This document shows positions 8,538 through 16,794 of a stretch of 43,065 nucleotides of DNA, piece by piece. The position numbers and the translations under genes are program-made. Below the pieces are notes generated by a model. That model saw only the letters and a program-made list of their open reading frames with translations, made no database searches and was not told the origin of the DNA. The stretch covers positions 1 through 43,065 of the forward strand of contig JAJYDK010000034.1 of assembly GCA_021777555.1 (NCBI GenBank), given 5' to 3'. The DNA comes from Pseudomonadota bacterium (GTDB lineage Bacteria > Pseudomonadota > Gammaproteobacteria > Steroidobacterales > Steroidobacteraceae). Every line of letters begins with the position of its first letter. The first letter of the stretch is position 1.

Positions 8538-10757
8538 TCATGGAGTTTCGGGATTCGAATCCTGCTCGTCGAAATCGTCCTCGGCGCGACCGCCACGCGC
8601 ATGAGCGGCGATGGTCCGGCTGACGCGGGTCACGTCCGGCAATCGCCGGATGACGCGCATCACGCGCGCCAGCTGCTTGCGATCGCGGACTTTGAGCTGG
8701 AAGGTGAGGATCGACGCATCACCTTCCTGCTCCTCGATCGAGACATGATGGATGTTGGTGTCGGCGCTGGCAATGGCCGCGGCCACCCCGGCGAGCACGC
8801 CCGTACGGTTGGCCACGTTCACGCGGATCTCCGAGCTGAAGAGCCGATCCGGGGCGTTTTGCCAGCTCACCGGCAGCCATTTCTCGGGGTGCTTGCGATA
8901 GTCCTCGACGTTGACGCAGCGGTCGCGATGGATGACCACGCCGCGCCCGGCCGAGAGGAATGCGAACACCGGGTCGTTGGGCAACGGGAAGCAGCAGCGC
9001 GCATAGGTGACGAGCAACCCCTCGGTGCCGGCGATCGCAAGCGGCGCGGGCTTGTTCGCGCCTGCTTCCACGGCGGCCCCGGGCAGCAGGCGACGCGCCA
9101 CGAGCGGCGCCAGGCGCTCGCCGAGGCCGATCTTCTCGTGCAGCTCGTCGAAGTTCTTCATGCCGAACTCCCCGAGCATCGCATCCCGGCTCTCGGGGCC
9201 GACGTCCTCGAGGGACAGATGAAACTCCGCGAGCGCCTGCGAGAGCAGCCGGTGGCCGAGCTCGATCGCCTCGGTGCGCCGCAGGCTCTTCAGATAGTGC
9301 CGTATGGCGCTGCGCGCCTTGGCGGTGACCACGAAGCCGACCCAGGCGGGGTTGGGCACCGCGCCCTTGGCGGTGATGATCTCCACCGTCTGTCCATTGC
9401 GCAGCACGGTGCGCAGCGGCGTCAGGCGCCGGTCCACCTTGGCCGCGACACAGCGGTTGCCGACGTCGGTGTGCACGGAGTAGGCGAAATCGACCACCGT
9501 GGCCCCGCTCGGGAGCCTGAGGATCTTGCCCTTGGGGGTGAAGACATACACCTTGTCCGGGAAGAGATCGACCTTGACGCTCTCCAGGAACTCCTCCGAG
9601 CTCCCGTCCTCCTGCAGCTCCACCAGGCTCGAGAGCCACTCCCGCGCCCGCTGCTGCTGCATGGAGTCCGCGCCACCGCCGGATTTGTATTTCCAGTGGG
9701 CGGCGATGCCGGATTCGGCCACGCCGTGCATGTCCTCGGTGCGGATCTGCACCTCGATGGGCACGGCGTTCGGACCAAAGAGCGTCGTATGGAGCGACTG
9801 GTAACCGTTCACCCGGGGGATGGCGATGTAGTCCTTGAAGCGGCCGGGCATGGGCTTGAACACCGAGTGCACCACCCCGAGGGCCCGGTAGCAGGTGTCG
9901 AACTCATCGACCACGATGCGCAGCCCGTACACATCGACGATCTCAGAGAGGGAGGTGCGCTTGCGCAGCATCTTCTTGTAGATGCTGTAGATATGCTTCT
10001 CGCGGGTCTCGACCCGCGCCCCAATGCCCCGCTTCTCGAGCGCCGCCGACAGCTGCTCTTCGATCTTCTTGAGGAACTCCTTCTGGTTGCCGCGAGCCTT
10101 GCGCAGGGCGTATTCCAACACCCGGTAGCGCCGGGGGTACAGCGCCTGGAACCCCAGCTCCTCGAGCTCGAGTTTCAGGTTGTAGAGCCCGAGCCTCTCG
10201 GCGATGGGCGCATAGATCTCGAGCGTCTCGCGCGCGATCGCGCGCCGCCGGTGCGGCGGCATCGCGTCGATGGTGCGCATGTTGTGCGTGCGGTCGGCGA
10301 GCTTCACCAGGATGACGCGCAGGTCCCGCACCATCGCGAGCAGCATCTTGCGGAAGGACTCGGCCTGCGCCTCCTCGCGGCTCTTGAACTGGATGGCATC
10401 GAGCTTGGTCACCCCGTCCACGAGCTCCGCCACATCCGCGCCGAAGCGCTCCGCCAATTGGTCCTTCGGCGTGCGCGTATCCTCGATGACGTCGTGGAGG
10501 ATGGCGGCGATCAGCGTGTCGGGATCGAGATGAAGGTCGGCGAGAATCGCCGCCGTGGCGACCGGATGGGCGATGAAGGGCTCGCCCGAGCGGCGTCTCT
10601 GCCCTTTGTGGGCGGAGGCGCCGAACTCCGCCGCCTCGCGGACGCGCTCGACCTGCTCGGGCGGCAGGTAACGCCCGACCGAGGCGAGCAGATCCTTCAG
10701 CCCGGGTGTGCGCCTTCCGCCGGGGAGCAGTCCCAGGAGAGAAGACGCATAATCCAT
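8538..10757 (-). CDS. spoT: Bifunctional (p)ppGpp synthetase/hydrolase SpoT
   Basis: A 739-residue RelA/SpoT homologue with all domains in order. The HD hydrolase domain carries the intact metal motif ILHDVIEDT near residue 88 and [11 protein letters not shown] near 150. The synthetase domain has [20 protein letters not shown] near 310 and [13 protein letters not shown] follows ([19 protein letters not shown]), then the helical region, the conserved CCFPLPNDP stretch and a C-terminal ACT domain. Because the HD residues are intact it should hydrolyse as well as make (p)ppGpp. It lies between rpoZ (32 nt upstream) and ridA (7 nt downstream). The ATG has no strong Shine-Dalgarno. Confidence 0.97.
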   Translation of the reverse strand: MDYASSLLGLLPGGRRTPGLKDLLASVGRYLPPEQVERVREAAEFGASAHKGQRRRSGEPFIAHPVATAAILADLHLDPDTLIAAILHDVIEDTRTPKDQLAERFGADVAELVDGVTKLDAIQFKSREEAQAESFRKMLLAMVRDLRVILVKLADRTHNMRTIDAMPPHRRRAIARETLEIYAPIAERLGLYNLKLELEELGFQALYPRRYRVLEYALRKARGNQKEFLKKIEEQLSAALEKRGIGARVETREKHIYSIYKKMLRKRTSLSEIVDVYGLRIVVDEFDTCYRALGVVHSVFKPMPGRFKDYIAIPRVNGYQSLHTTLFGPNAVPIEVQIRTEDMHGVAESGIAAHWKYKSGGGADSMQQQRAREWLSSLVELQEDGSSEEFLESVKVDLFPDKVYVFTPKGKILRLPSGATVVDFAYSVHTDVGNRCVAAKVDRRLTPLRTVLRNGQTVEIITAKGAVPNPAWVGFVVTAKARSAIRHYLKSLRRTEAIELGHRLLSQALAEFHLSLEDVGPESRDAMLGEFGMKNFDELHEKIGLGERLAPLVARRLLPGAAVEAGANKPAPLAIAGTEGLLVTYARCCFPLPNDPVFAFLSAGRGVVIHRDRCVNVEDYRKHPEKWLPVSWQNAPDRLFSSEIRVNVANRTGVLAGVAAAIASADTNIHHVSIEEQEGDASILTFQLKVRDRKQLARVMRVIRRLPDVTRVSRTIAAHARGGRAEDDFDEQDSNPETP

Positions 10758-10789
10758 ATGGAGTCAGGGAGAGCGCTGCCCCCTGGGCG

Positions 10790-11077
10790 TCATTCTCTCA
10801 GGCCGAACTGCGGGGCGCGGAAGGCAGACTGCATGTCCAGCTCCGGCACGGCGGGCGCGGCCTGCTCGGCCGGCGGCTCGGGCTCGCGCAGCATCTCGGC
10901 CGTGACGTTGCCCGCGGCAATCTCGCGCAGCGCGACCACGGTCGGCTTGTCGTTCTCCATGGGAACGGTGGGCTCGGCGCCGTTGGCGATGCGCCGGGCG
11001 CGCTGGGCCGCCAGGATCACCAGCTGGAAGAGGTTATCGACGTTTTGCAGGCAGTCTTCGACGGTGATTCGAGCCAT
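10790..11077 (-). CDS. rpoZ: RNA polymerase omega subunit
   Basis: A 95-residue omega subunit, which stabilises the beta-prime subunit and forms part of ppGpp site 1 in proteobacterial RNA polymerase. The family core is clear: [20 protein letters not shown], then [13 protein letters not shown] and [13 protein letters not shown]. The C-terminal tail after about residue 65 is proline- and alanine-rich, as is usual. It sits between the rdgB-gmk gene and spoT. The order gmk-rpoZ-spoT is conserved in E. coli and many relatives. Confidence 0.95.
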   Translation of the reverse strand: MARITVEDCLQNVDNLFQLVILAAQRARRIANGAEPTVPMENDKPTVVALREIAAGNVTAEMLREPEPPAEQAAPAVPELDMQSAFRAPQFGLRE

Positions 11078-11154
11078 GGCGTGCGGGAACTCAGTGAACT
11101 TAAGGGGCGCGGCCGGCGCGCAAGATAACCGTACTATACGTCAAGAAGGCCTCA

Positions 11155-12399
11155 TCAGGCCAGCAGGCGCCTCAGGAGCGGTGCCAGCTCGGGCCTGCCG
11201 GCCGCCAGCGTCTCGCCTTGTCCTTTGACGATCCGCATCAGGTCCGTGACCGCGCGCTCGAAATCGTCATTCACCACGACGTAGTCGAATTCATTCCAGT
11301 GCGACATATCGCTCACCGCGTCCCGCAGCCGGCGGGCGATCACCTCGGCCGCATCCGTGGCGCGGCCCCGAAGCCGTTGTTCCAGCGCCTCCCGCGAAGG
11401 GGGCAACACGAAGATCGTCCGGCAGGCGGGCAGGGCGGCCCGCACCTGCCGGGCGCCCTGCCAGTCGATCTCGAGCACCACGTCCTGGCCCTGCGTGAGC
11501 GTGCGCTCGACCGGCTCGCGAGCCGTCCCATAGCAATTGTCGAAGACGCGGGCATGCTCGAGAAAGCGGCCCTCGTCCACCATCCGCTCGAACTCCGCCA
11601 CGGAGACGAAGTAGTACTCCCGGCCCTCAGTCTCGGTGGGACGCCGGGCGCGGGTGGTGTGCGAGGTCGACAGGCGCAGCTCCGGCAGGCGCGACAGCAG
11701 CTCGCGGACCAGGGAGGTCTTGCCGGCGCCCGAGGGCGCAGCGAGCACGTACAACCGGCCACGGGCGCTGGCAGAGCCGGGTTCCGAGGTCGAGGCGCCA
11801 AGCCAGGCGCCCACGCCCGCGGCCAAAGCCCGCAGCGCCTGTCCGCGGTGGCTGCGGGCGTTCTTGTCCTGCGCATCGAGCTCGGCCGCGGTACGGCTCG
11901 AGCCGGCGGGCAGGAAGATCGGGTCGTAGCCGAATCCGCCCGTGCCTCTCGGGGCCTCGGCGATGCGCCCCTCCCACGTCCCGCGGGCGATGAGCGGCTC
12001 GGGATCGTCGTGGCGCCGGACCAGGGCGATCACGCACTGGTAGCGGGCCTGCCGTCGCGCCTCGGGCACCCCGGCCAGATCGGCCAGGAGCTTGCGCAGG
12101 TTGGCCTCGTCGCTGGCGCCCTCCCCGGCGAATCGGGCGGAGTAGACCCCGGGACGGCCCTGCAGGGCGTCCACTTCGATCCCTGAATCGTCCGCAAGCG
12201 CCGGCAGCCCCGTGCTCTTCGAGGCATACCGGGCCTTGAGCAGCGCGTTGTCGAGGAAAGTCGTTCCGGTCTCGGGCGGCGGCACGAGGCCGAAGGCGCT
12301 CTGCGGCACGACCGAGAGGCCCGTGGGGGCGAGCAGCGACCCGAGCTCGCGCAGCTTGCCGGGATTGCCGCTGGCCAGGACGATTTTCATGCGCTGCAT
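11155..12399 (-). CDS. Fusion: RdgB XTP/dITP pyrophosphatase - Gmk guanylate kinase
   Basis: One uninterrupted 414-residue frame holds two complete enzymes. Residues 1-200 are RdgB, which removes XTP, ITP and dITP as monophosphates: substrate loop ASGNPGKLREL, ALADDSGIEVDALQGRPGVY, GFGYDPIF near 155 and SHRGQALRAL near 184. Residues 214-414 are guanylate kinase (GMP to GDP): P-loop APSGAGKTSLVRELL at 221, TSHTTRARRPTETEGREYYF, YGTAREPV, and VLEIDWQGARQVR near 308. The joint (about residues 201-213, GASTSEPGSASAR) is a short Ser/Ala/Gly linker with no Met, so no internal gmk start is obvious. Both halves have near-normal length and intact active-site motifs. In relatives rdgB and gmk are separate genes. 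The neighbours rph, rpoZ and spoT are the usual partners of each half. ATGs lie at residues 1 and 4. Confidence 0.93.
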   Translation of the reverse strand: MQRMKIVLASGNPGKLRELGSLLAPTGLSVVPQSAFGLVPPPETGTTFLDNALLKARYASKSTGLPALADDSGIEVDALQGRPGVYSARFAGEGASDEANLRKLLADLAGVPEARRQARYQCVIALVRRHDDPEPLIARGTWEGRIAEAPRGTGGFGYDPIFLPAGSSRTAAELDAQDKNARSHRGQALRALAAGVGAWLGASTSEPGSASARGRLYVLAAPSGAGKTSLVRELLSRLPELRLSTSHTTRARRPTETEGREYYFVSVAEFERMVDEGRFLEHARVFDNCYGTAREPVERTLTQGQDVVLEIDWQGARQVRAALPACRTIFVLPPSREALEQRLRGRATDAAEVIARRLRDAVSDMSHWNEFDYVVVNDDFERAVTDLMRIVKGQGETLAAGRPELAPLLRRLLA

Positions 12400-12481
12400 G
12401 CAGAGCGAACGGGACTCGACACGGCGCGTACCCCGTACGAAGGGCGGCGCGGCGCGCCGGCAGGACGCCTGATCGAGTCCC

Positions 12482-13201
12482 TCATGGATTCTCCAGGGCG
12501 CGAAGCTGCAGCGGGAACAGTCGCTCTATGCCGCCGGCCGCCAGGGCGAGCATGGCATCGAGCTCGTGCCGGCGGAACGCGTGCCCTTCGGCGGTGCCCT
12601 GCAGCTCGATGAAGGCGCCGCCGTCATTCATCACCACGTTCATGTCGACCTCGGCCTGAGAGTCCTCCCGGTAGTCGAGGTCGAGCACCGGATCGCCGCC
12701 CACGATGCCGACCGAGATCGCGGCCACCTGACCGTGCAGCGGATTCGCGGCGATCTGCCGTCGTTTGAGCAGCAGGCGGCATGCCTGTGCGAGCGCCACG
12801 TAGCCGCCCGCAATGGAGGCTGTGCGCGTCCCTCCGTCGGCCTGCAGCACGTCGCAGTCCACGGTGACGGTACGCTCGCCGAGCGCCTTGAGGTCGATGA
12901 TCGCCCGGAGTGAGCGGCCGATGAGTCGCTGGATCTCGAGTGTGCGGCCGCCCTGCTTGCCGCGAGCCGCCTCACGGGCGGATCGCGTGTGCGTGGCACG
13001 GGGCAGCATGCCGTACTCGGCCGTGACCCAGCCTTGACCCTTGCCCCGCAGGAAGGCCGGCACCGAGTCCTCGACGCTCGCGGTGCACAGCACCTGCGTG
13101 TCGCCGAACTCGACCAGCACGGAGCCTTCGGCATGTTTGGCGAAACGGCTCGTGAAGCTCACCTGCCGCATCTGATCGGGAGCGCGTCCACTCGGTCGCA
13201 T
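12482..13201 (-). CDS. rph: Ribonuclease PH
   Basis: A 239-residue phosphorolytic 3'-5' exoribonuclease that trims tRNA 3' ends and forms a hexameric ring. Family motifs: [17 protein letters not shown] at the start, [20 protein letters not shown], the [18 protein letters not shown] and RSLRAIID catalytic and phosphate-binding stretches, and [21 protein letters not shown] chose the ATG at 13201, which has GGAAAAG just upstream, over the in-frame TTG seven codons earlier. It follows the phosphatase gene by 28 nt and precedes rdgB-gmk by 82 nt; rph-rdgB adjacency is common in proteobacteria. Confidence 0.96.
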   Translation of the reverse strand: MRPSGRAPDQMRQVSFTSRFAKHAEGSVLVEFGDTQVLCTASVEDSVPAFLRGKGQGWVTAEYGMLPRATHTRSAREAARGKQGGRTLEIQRLIGRSLRAIIDLKALGERTVTVDCDVLQADGGTRTASIAGGYVALAQACRLLLKRRQIAANPLHGQVAAISVGIVGGDPVLDLDYREDSQAEVDMNVVMNDGGAFIELQGTAEGHAFRRHELDAMLALAAGGIERLFPLQLRALENP

Positions 13202-13229
13202 GTCTTTTCCGGTCTCTCTCAAACTTCGG

Positions 13230-13991
13230 TCATTTCGGGTCCAGCCACCGCAAAGCGGCGACGGATGTGTTGTCGCTCGCGGCGCCGACGCGCTTCACCG
13301 CGCGCCGGGCAAGCTCGAGCACCGTCTCGCGCAGCGGCGTGCCCGAGCCCAGCGCGGCCACCAGCTCGCCCTCCTTGAGTCCACCCCAGAGGCCATCGCT
13401 GCACACGAGCAACGTGTCGCCCGGCTCGAGCGCGACGCGGCGGGTGATCGCCATGTCGGGCAGGATCGGAATGCCGCCCAGGCAGCATTCCACATAATTG
13501 CGCATCGGATGAGCCTGCGCCTGCTCGGCGGTGATCAGGCCGTCACGCAGCAGTCCTTCCACGTGACTGTGGTCGCGGCTGCGTCCCACGAGCTTGCCGC
13601 GTCGCACATGGTAGATCCGGCTGTCGCCGACGTGCGCCCACCAGGATGCCTCCTGCTGCACGAGGCACAGCGCACAGGTGGCGCGCGGCCGCTGGTCAAT
13701 CGGCAGCGACTCGCCGAGCTTGACCACTTCATCGTGAGCGCGGCCGAGGGCCAGGTGCAGGAACCCCATGGGATCGAACAGCGGCCGCGGCACTTGCTTG
13801 AAGGCCTCGAGCACGACCTGTCGCGTGATCTCGGCGGCGCGCGCGCCATTGGCGTATCCGCCCATACCGTCGGCGACGAGCAGGAGCGACGCCTGCTCGG
13901 TCACGACGGTGGCGACCCGGTCCTGGTTCTCTGCGCGCCCGCCCAGCAGGCTGACGTCGGCATAGTCGATCCGCAAGGATGATCCGCGCAT
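13230..13991 (-). CDS. PP2C-type serine/threonine protein phosphatase
   Basis: A 253-residue PPM-family phosphatase with all the metal-binding aspartate motifs: GGRAENQDR near residue 17, [17 protein letters not shown] near 37, [17 protein letters not shown] near 117, CSDGLWGG near 197 and the final [11 protein letters not shown]. It has no membrane segment, so it is cytoplasmic and of the Stp1/PrpC type. Such genes often pair with a Hanks-type kinase; none is visible in the window. It is divergent from yicC (61 nt between starts) and leads the minus-strand run into rph, a placement seen in other gammaproteobacteria. Confidence 0.9.
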   Translation of the reverse strand: MRGSSLRIDYADVSLLGGRAENQDRVATVVTEQASLLLVADGMGGYANGARAAEITRQVVLEAFKQVPRPLFDPMGFLHLALGRAHDEVVKLGESLPIDQRPRATCALCLVQQEASWWAHVGDSRIYHVRRGKLVGRSRDHSHVEGLLRDGLITAEQAQAHPMRNYVECCLGGIPILPDMAITRRVALEPGDTLLVCSDGLWGGLKEGELVAALGSGTPLRETVLELARRAVKRVGAASDNTSVAALRWLDPK

Positions 13992-14052
13992 CTGTTAAGC
14001 TGTGGGGCCCGCTTTATATCATCACAGGACGCTGACAGCGTAGCGCTTCCCC

Positions 14053-14916
14053 ATGATTTCCAGCATGACCGGTTTCGCACGCCGCGAGCTCTCGGGCCCC
14101 TGGGGGATGCTCGTGTGCGAGCTGCGCAGCGTCAATCACCGCTTTCTCGAGGCGGGTTTCCGCCTGCCGGAGGAGCTGCGCGCCCTGGAAGGGGAGCTCA
14201 GGACCCGCCTCGCGCGCGACATCCGCCGCGGCAAGGTCGACTGCACCATCGCCTACCGGGCCGCGCACGCCGCCGCGGCCAGCCTCGAGGTGGACCCTCA
14301 GGTGCTCGAGCGCCTGACGGCCCGGCTCGATGAGCTGCAGCGGGTCATCCCGGTCGGCACGGTCAATCTGCTCGAGGTCCTGCGCTGGCCGGGCGTGCTC
14401 AAGGACGTGACGCCGAGCGGAGAGGAGCTCCTCACCGCGGCGCGGTCGCTGTTCGACGGGGCGACGGATGAGCTCAAGGCCGCCCGGGCGCGTGAGGGCG
14501 AGAAGCTGCGCGAGGTGCTCGAGCAGCGCTGCACCGGGCTCGAAGCCCTCGTCAAGCAGGTGCACGCGAGGCTGCCCGAGATCCAGACGCGCCTCACCAC
14601 GCGCGTGCGCGAGCGCGTCAAGGAACTCGCCTCGACGGCAGATCCCGACCGCCTGGAGCAGGAAATCGCGCTGCTCCTGCAGCGCCTCGATGTGGACGAG
14701 GAGCTCGAGCGCCTCACCGGCCACATCACGGAAGTCCGCCGCGTCATCGCCGCCGACGAGCCCGCGGGACGCCGTCTCGACTTTCTCATGCAGGAGCTCA
14801 ACCGCGAGGCCAACACCCTGTCCTCGAAGTCCCAGGACCTCGAGACCACCCGCACCGCGGTCGACATGAAGGTCATCATCGAGCAGATGCGCGAGCAGGT
14901 GCAGAACGCGGAGTAG
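14053..14916 (+). CDS. yicC: YicC-family endoribonuclease
   Basis: A 287-residue YicC protein. The N-terminal signature MISSMTGFARRE, then LRSVNHRFLEAGFRLPEELR and RGKVDCTI is typical. The long helical middle leads to the conserved C-terminal DUF1732 block, with ADPDRLEQEIALLLQRLDVD, EELERLTGHI, GRRLDFLMQELNREANTLSS and KVIIEQMREQVQN. E. coli YicC has been reported as an endoribonuclease acting on small RNAs. The length is normal (287 in E. coli). It is the only plus-strand gene in this part and is divergent from the PP2C gene. Confidence 0.95.
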   Translation: MISSMTGFARRELSGPWGMLVCELRSVNHRFLEAGFRLPEELRALEGELRTRLARDIRRGKVDCTIAYRAAHAAAASLEVDPQVLERLTARLDELQRVIPVGTVNLLEVLRWPGVLKDVTPSGEELLTAARSLFDGATDELKAARAREGEKLREVLEQRCTGLEALVKQVHARLPEIQTRLTTRVRERVKELASTADPDRLEQEIALLLQRLDVDEELERLTGHITEVRRVIAADEPAGRRLDFLMQELNREANTLSSKSQDLETTRTAVDMKVIIEQMREQVQNAE

Positions 14917-15223
14917 CGGTACACGGATAGGTGGTGATGAATGCCCGCCCCAGCTCCGGGTAGGGTGCCTGCCCGATCACGACCAATAACGCCACTCGAT
15001 TATCCATGACCGCCGCCCGCTCATTTGGCTTGTAGCGGATGCGCCGGTCATGGGTGACGGCGATCCAGCCTTTTCTGCCGACTTCCCGCAGCCAATTCTC
15101 ATCCGGACAGTCCGCTGCGAAGTGGTCCGCATGACGCTCTACCGTCAGGCCACCCTCACACAGGATGACGGGAAATTTCTTACCCAGGTCTCGGTCGGTG
15201 AAGAAGACCCGGCCCTGCCTCAC
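14876..15223 (-). CDS. VapC45-like PIN-domain toxin, probably C-terminally truncated
   Basis: A 115-residue frame with a PIN-like core: VFFTDRDLGKKFPVILCEGG with the first acidic residues, CPDENWLREVGRKGWIAVTH with the glutamate, then DRRIRYKPNERAAV and VALLVVIG. PIN toxins of this group are metal-dependent RNases. Relatives as I remember them continue after the FITTYP-like stretch with about 35 more residues (a PPFIAKVYRP-like tail). Here the recognisable part stops almost at the yicC stop codon, and the last 15 residues (CTATPRSAPARASAR) are the antisense of yicC. The GTG start overlaps the antitoxin stop by 3 nt, the normal arrangement for such a pair. It may be inactive. Confidence 0.5.
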   Translation of the reverse strand: MRQGRVFFTDRDLGKKFPVILCEGGLTVERHADHFAADCPDENWLREVGRKGWIAVTHDRRIRYKPNERAAVMDNRVALLVVIGQAPYPELGRAFITTYPCTATPRSAPARASAR

Positions 15224-15801
15224 GCGGCGCGCTCGTAGAGCACGGCCTCCCCGACCTGCTCAGGCGTCAGGTCATAGTCTTCGGCCAGATCCTCGATGAA
15301 TTCCCCGGCATCGATCCGCTCGACGATGGTGTGGGTCTGAATCCCCTTTTCGACAAGTTCCGGCCGGCCGAAAGCGATCTTTGGATCGATCGCAATAGGC
15401 TTGGCGACCTGCCCGGAGGCCGACAGCTCGATCAACTCACCATACCGCTCGAGGAGCAGCTTACCGGCATTGGCACGCAGCGCCGGACTCAGTAGCAATC
15501 GGTCGATCCCAAGATGCTGCTCTGCGTAATGGATGGCACGACGTAAAGCATCCATTTTCACGCCATGATCAGTACGCAGCGAGCGCAACACGTGGGCCTC
15601 GATCAGGTTCCAGAACTACAGCGTGGGCAGGGGATTCATTGCCGGCTGGATCAGCGGCTTGGAATGAACCGTATCACTCCCCTTGGGATAATCCCGACCG
15701 ACAAGCCACGCCCGCAGCGTCGCTTGCGCCACCTTCAGGTAGCGGGCAGCCTCGGCGAGGGTGTACGCCGGCTGAGAGCGGATATCGATCGAGACTCTGG
15801 A
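15220..15801 (-). pseudogene. DUF433 antitoxin gene (VapB45-like) with premature stop
   Basis: Reading through one stop gives a full antitoxin: a MerR-like helix-turn-helix (AYTLAEAARYLKVAQATLRA then WLVGRDYPKGSD), a linker (KPLIQPAMNPLPTL), FWNLIEAHVLRSLRTDHGVK, and the C-terminal DUF433 part (DPKIAFGRPELVEKGIQTHT then EDYDLTPEQVGEAVLYERA). A TAG at 15616-15618 falls between LPTL and FWNLIEAH, where relatives usually have Ser; one base change from TCG would explain it. No ATG, GTG or TTG precedes the helix-turn-helix: the frame begins directly behind the stop codon of the HNH gene. A restart at GTG 15591 could still give a 123-residue protein without the DNA-binding domain. Confidence 0.65.
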
Positions 15802-16794
15802 TCAGCGCCTCGAGACTCCGCGCGCCATACGCAGGACGTTCTCACGATGAAACTCGAGATACCGCCTCTGCCCCTCCGAGAAGATTCCGACATTCACCTG
15901 AGCCTCGCGATCGACTCCCATCCGTTTGAGCGACACCGGGTCAGCCACCGGCGACACAATGAGCTGTCCCGTGTTCTCGAAGGAAATGAACCCCTTGTCG
16001 AAGAGGTGATCCACGGTCGGGGTCAGGAGCAAGCCGTTTTCGCCATCGAGCCGCTGCTCGTTGCTGCTGTCGCGCCAGGGCTGGATGTGGCTCGCGATCA
16101 GGTGCTCCATGCGCTCCACTCGGGTAATGCGGCAGGCGCGCTCGATCGAGCGTACATTGTCTCGGAAGATCCCCTGACCGCGGCGCGCCTGGACCAGCGC
16201 CGTCCTCTCGGTCTGCGGGATCCTCGCGTTCGTGTCGATGGCGACCTCGATGCGCCTCTCCCATTCCTCGATGTCCCGTTCGGGCGCCGGGGAGTCGCGC
16301 TCGACTCGACTGATCTCCCTCCCCGCGTCCGCCACCCGGTTGGCCTCGGCACCGATCAGAGAAAAGAGCTCCGACGCCAGCACCCGGCCGATCTCAGTCA
16401 GGTAGATGCCCTGCAGGCCATTGCCGTCCTGAGTCAGGGGCGCGTACTGCCGTGGCAAGACCGATCGTAGCCGTCCGATATGATCCTTGGGACGAATGGC
16501 GTTAGAAAGGCGCTGCCAGCGAACGCCCACGCGCCAGCCGATCTGGCTCCAATTGGTGCCGGCGGTGCCGAATTCCTCCGGCTTCGGGCTCTCCCGGCAA
16601 TAGCCGCTGACGATGCCGAGCGCGGCAATGCGCGTGTCACAGAACGAGAAGACGAGATCGCCGGGGGCCACCTCACGCATGAACTCGTAGAAGGGATTGC
16701 GGTGGCCGTTCTTATTGCGTTTGGGCGACCAGAGATAGCCGCCGTCGATCTCCTGGCGGAAGGTCTGATTCTGGTTGACCCACCAGTAGCGCAT
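15802..16794 (-). CDS. EVE/PUA-like - HNH endonuclease, likely modification-dependent restriction enzyme
   Basis: A 330-residue two-domain protein. Residues 1-125 resemble an EVE/PUA-superfamily module (RYWWVNQNQTFRQEIDGGYL, then YEFMREVAPGDLVFSFCDTR and IAALGIVSG), a fold that in other proteins flips out and reads modified bases. Residues 215-285 are an HNH_2-type nuclease: ERACRITRVERMEHLIASHI with His236, then NEQRLDGENGLLLTPTVDHL with Asn253 and His263, and FDKGFISF. In the PUA-HNH group this pairing cuts DNA with modified cytosines, so a type IV-like anti-phage role is likely by inference. Its ATG overlaps the stop codon of the helicase gene by one base, so translation is probably coupled. 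Confidence 0.8.
   Translation of the reverse strand: MRYWWVNQNQTFRQEIDGGYLWSPKRNKNGHRNPFYEFMREVAPGDLVFSFCDTRIAALGIVSGYCRESPKPEEFGTAGTNWSQIGWRVGVRWQRLSNAIRPKDHIGRLRSVLPRQYAPLTQDGNGLQGIYLTEIGRVLASELFSLIGAEANRVADAGREISRVERDSPAPERDIEEWERRIEVAIDTNARIPQTERTALVQARRGQGIFRDNVRSIERACRITRVERMEHLIASHIQPWRDSSNEQRLDGENGLLLTPTVDHLFDKGFISFENTGQLIVSPVADPVSLKRMGVDREAQVNVGIFSEGQRRYLEFHRENVLRMARGVSRR

Noticed and set aside
8502-11228. A 908-codon plus-strand open frame across spoT and rpoZ
   Set aside because: It is antisense to spoT, which has complete family motifs. Long antisense frames are expected at this GC content, and its translation shows no recognisable domain.
14876-15223. Intact VapC toxin
   Set aside because: The core is present, but the final residues are antisense yicC sequence and the expected C-terminal part is missing, so I list it as probably truncated.
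15802-16794. Homing endonuclease interpretation of the HNH protein
   Set aside because: The HNH_2-type core with an N-terminal PUA/EVE-like reader and coupling to a helicase gene fits restriction; no intron or intein is visible around it.
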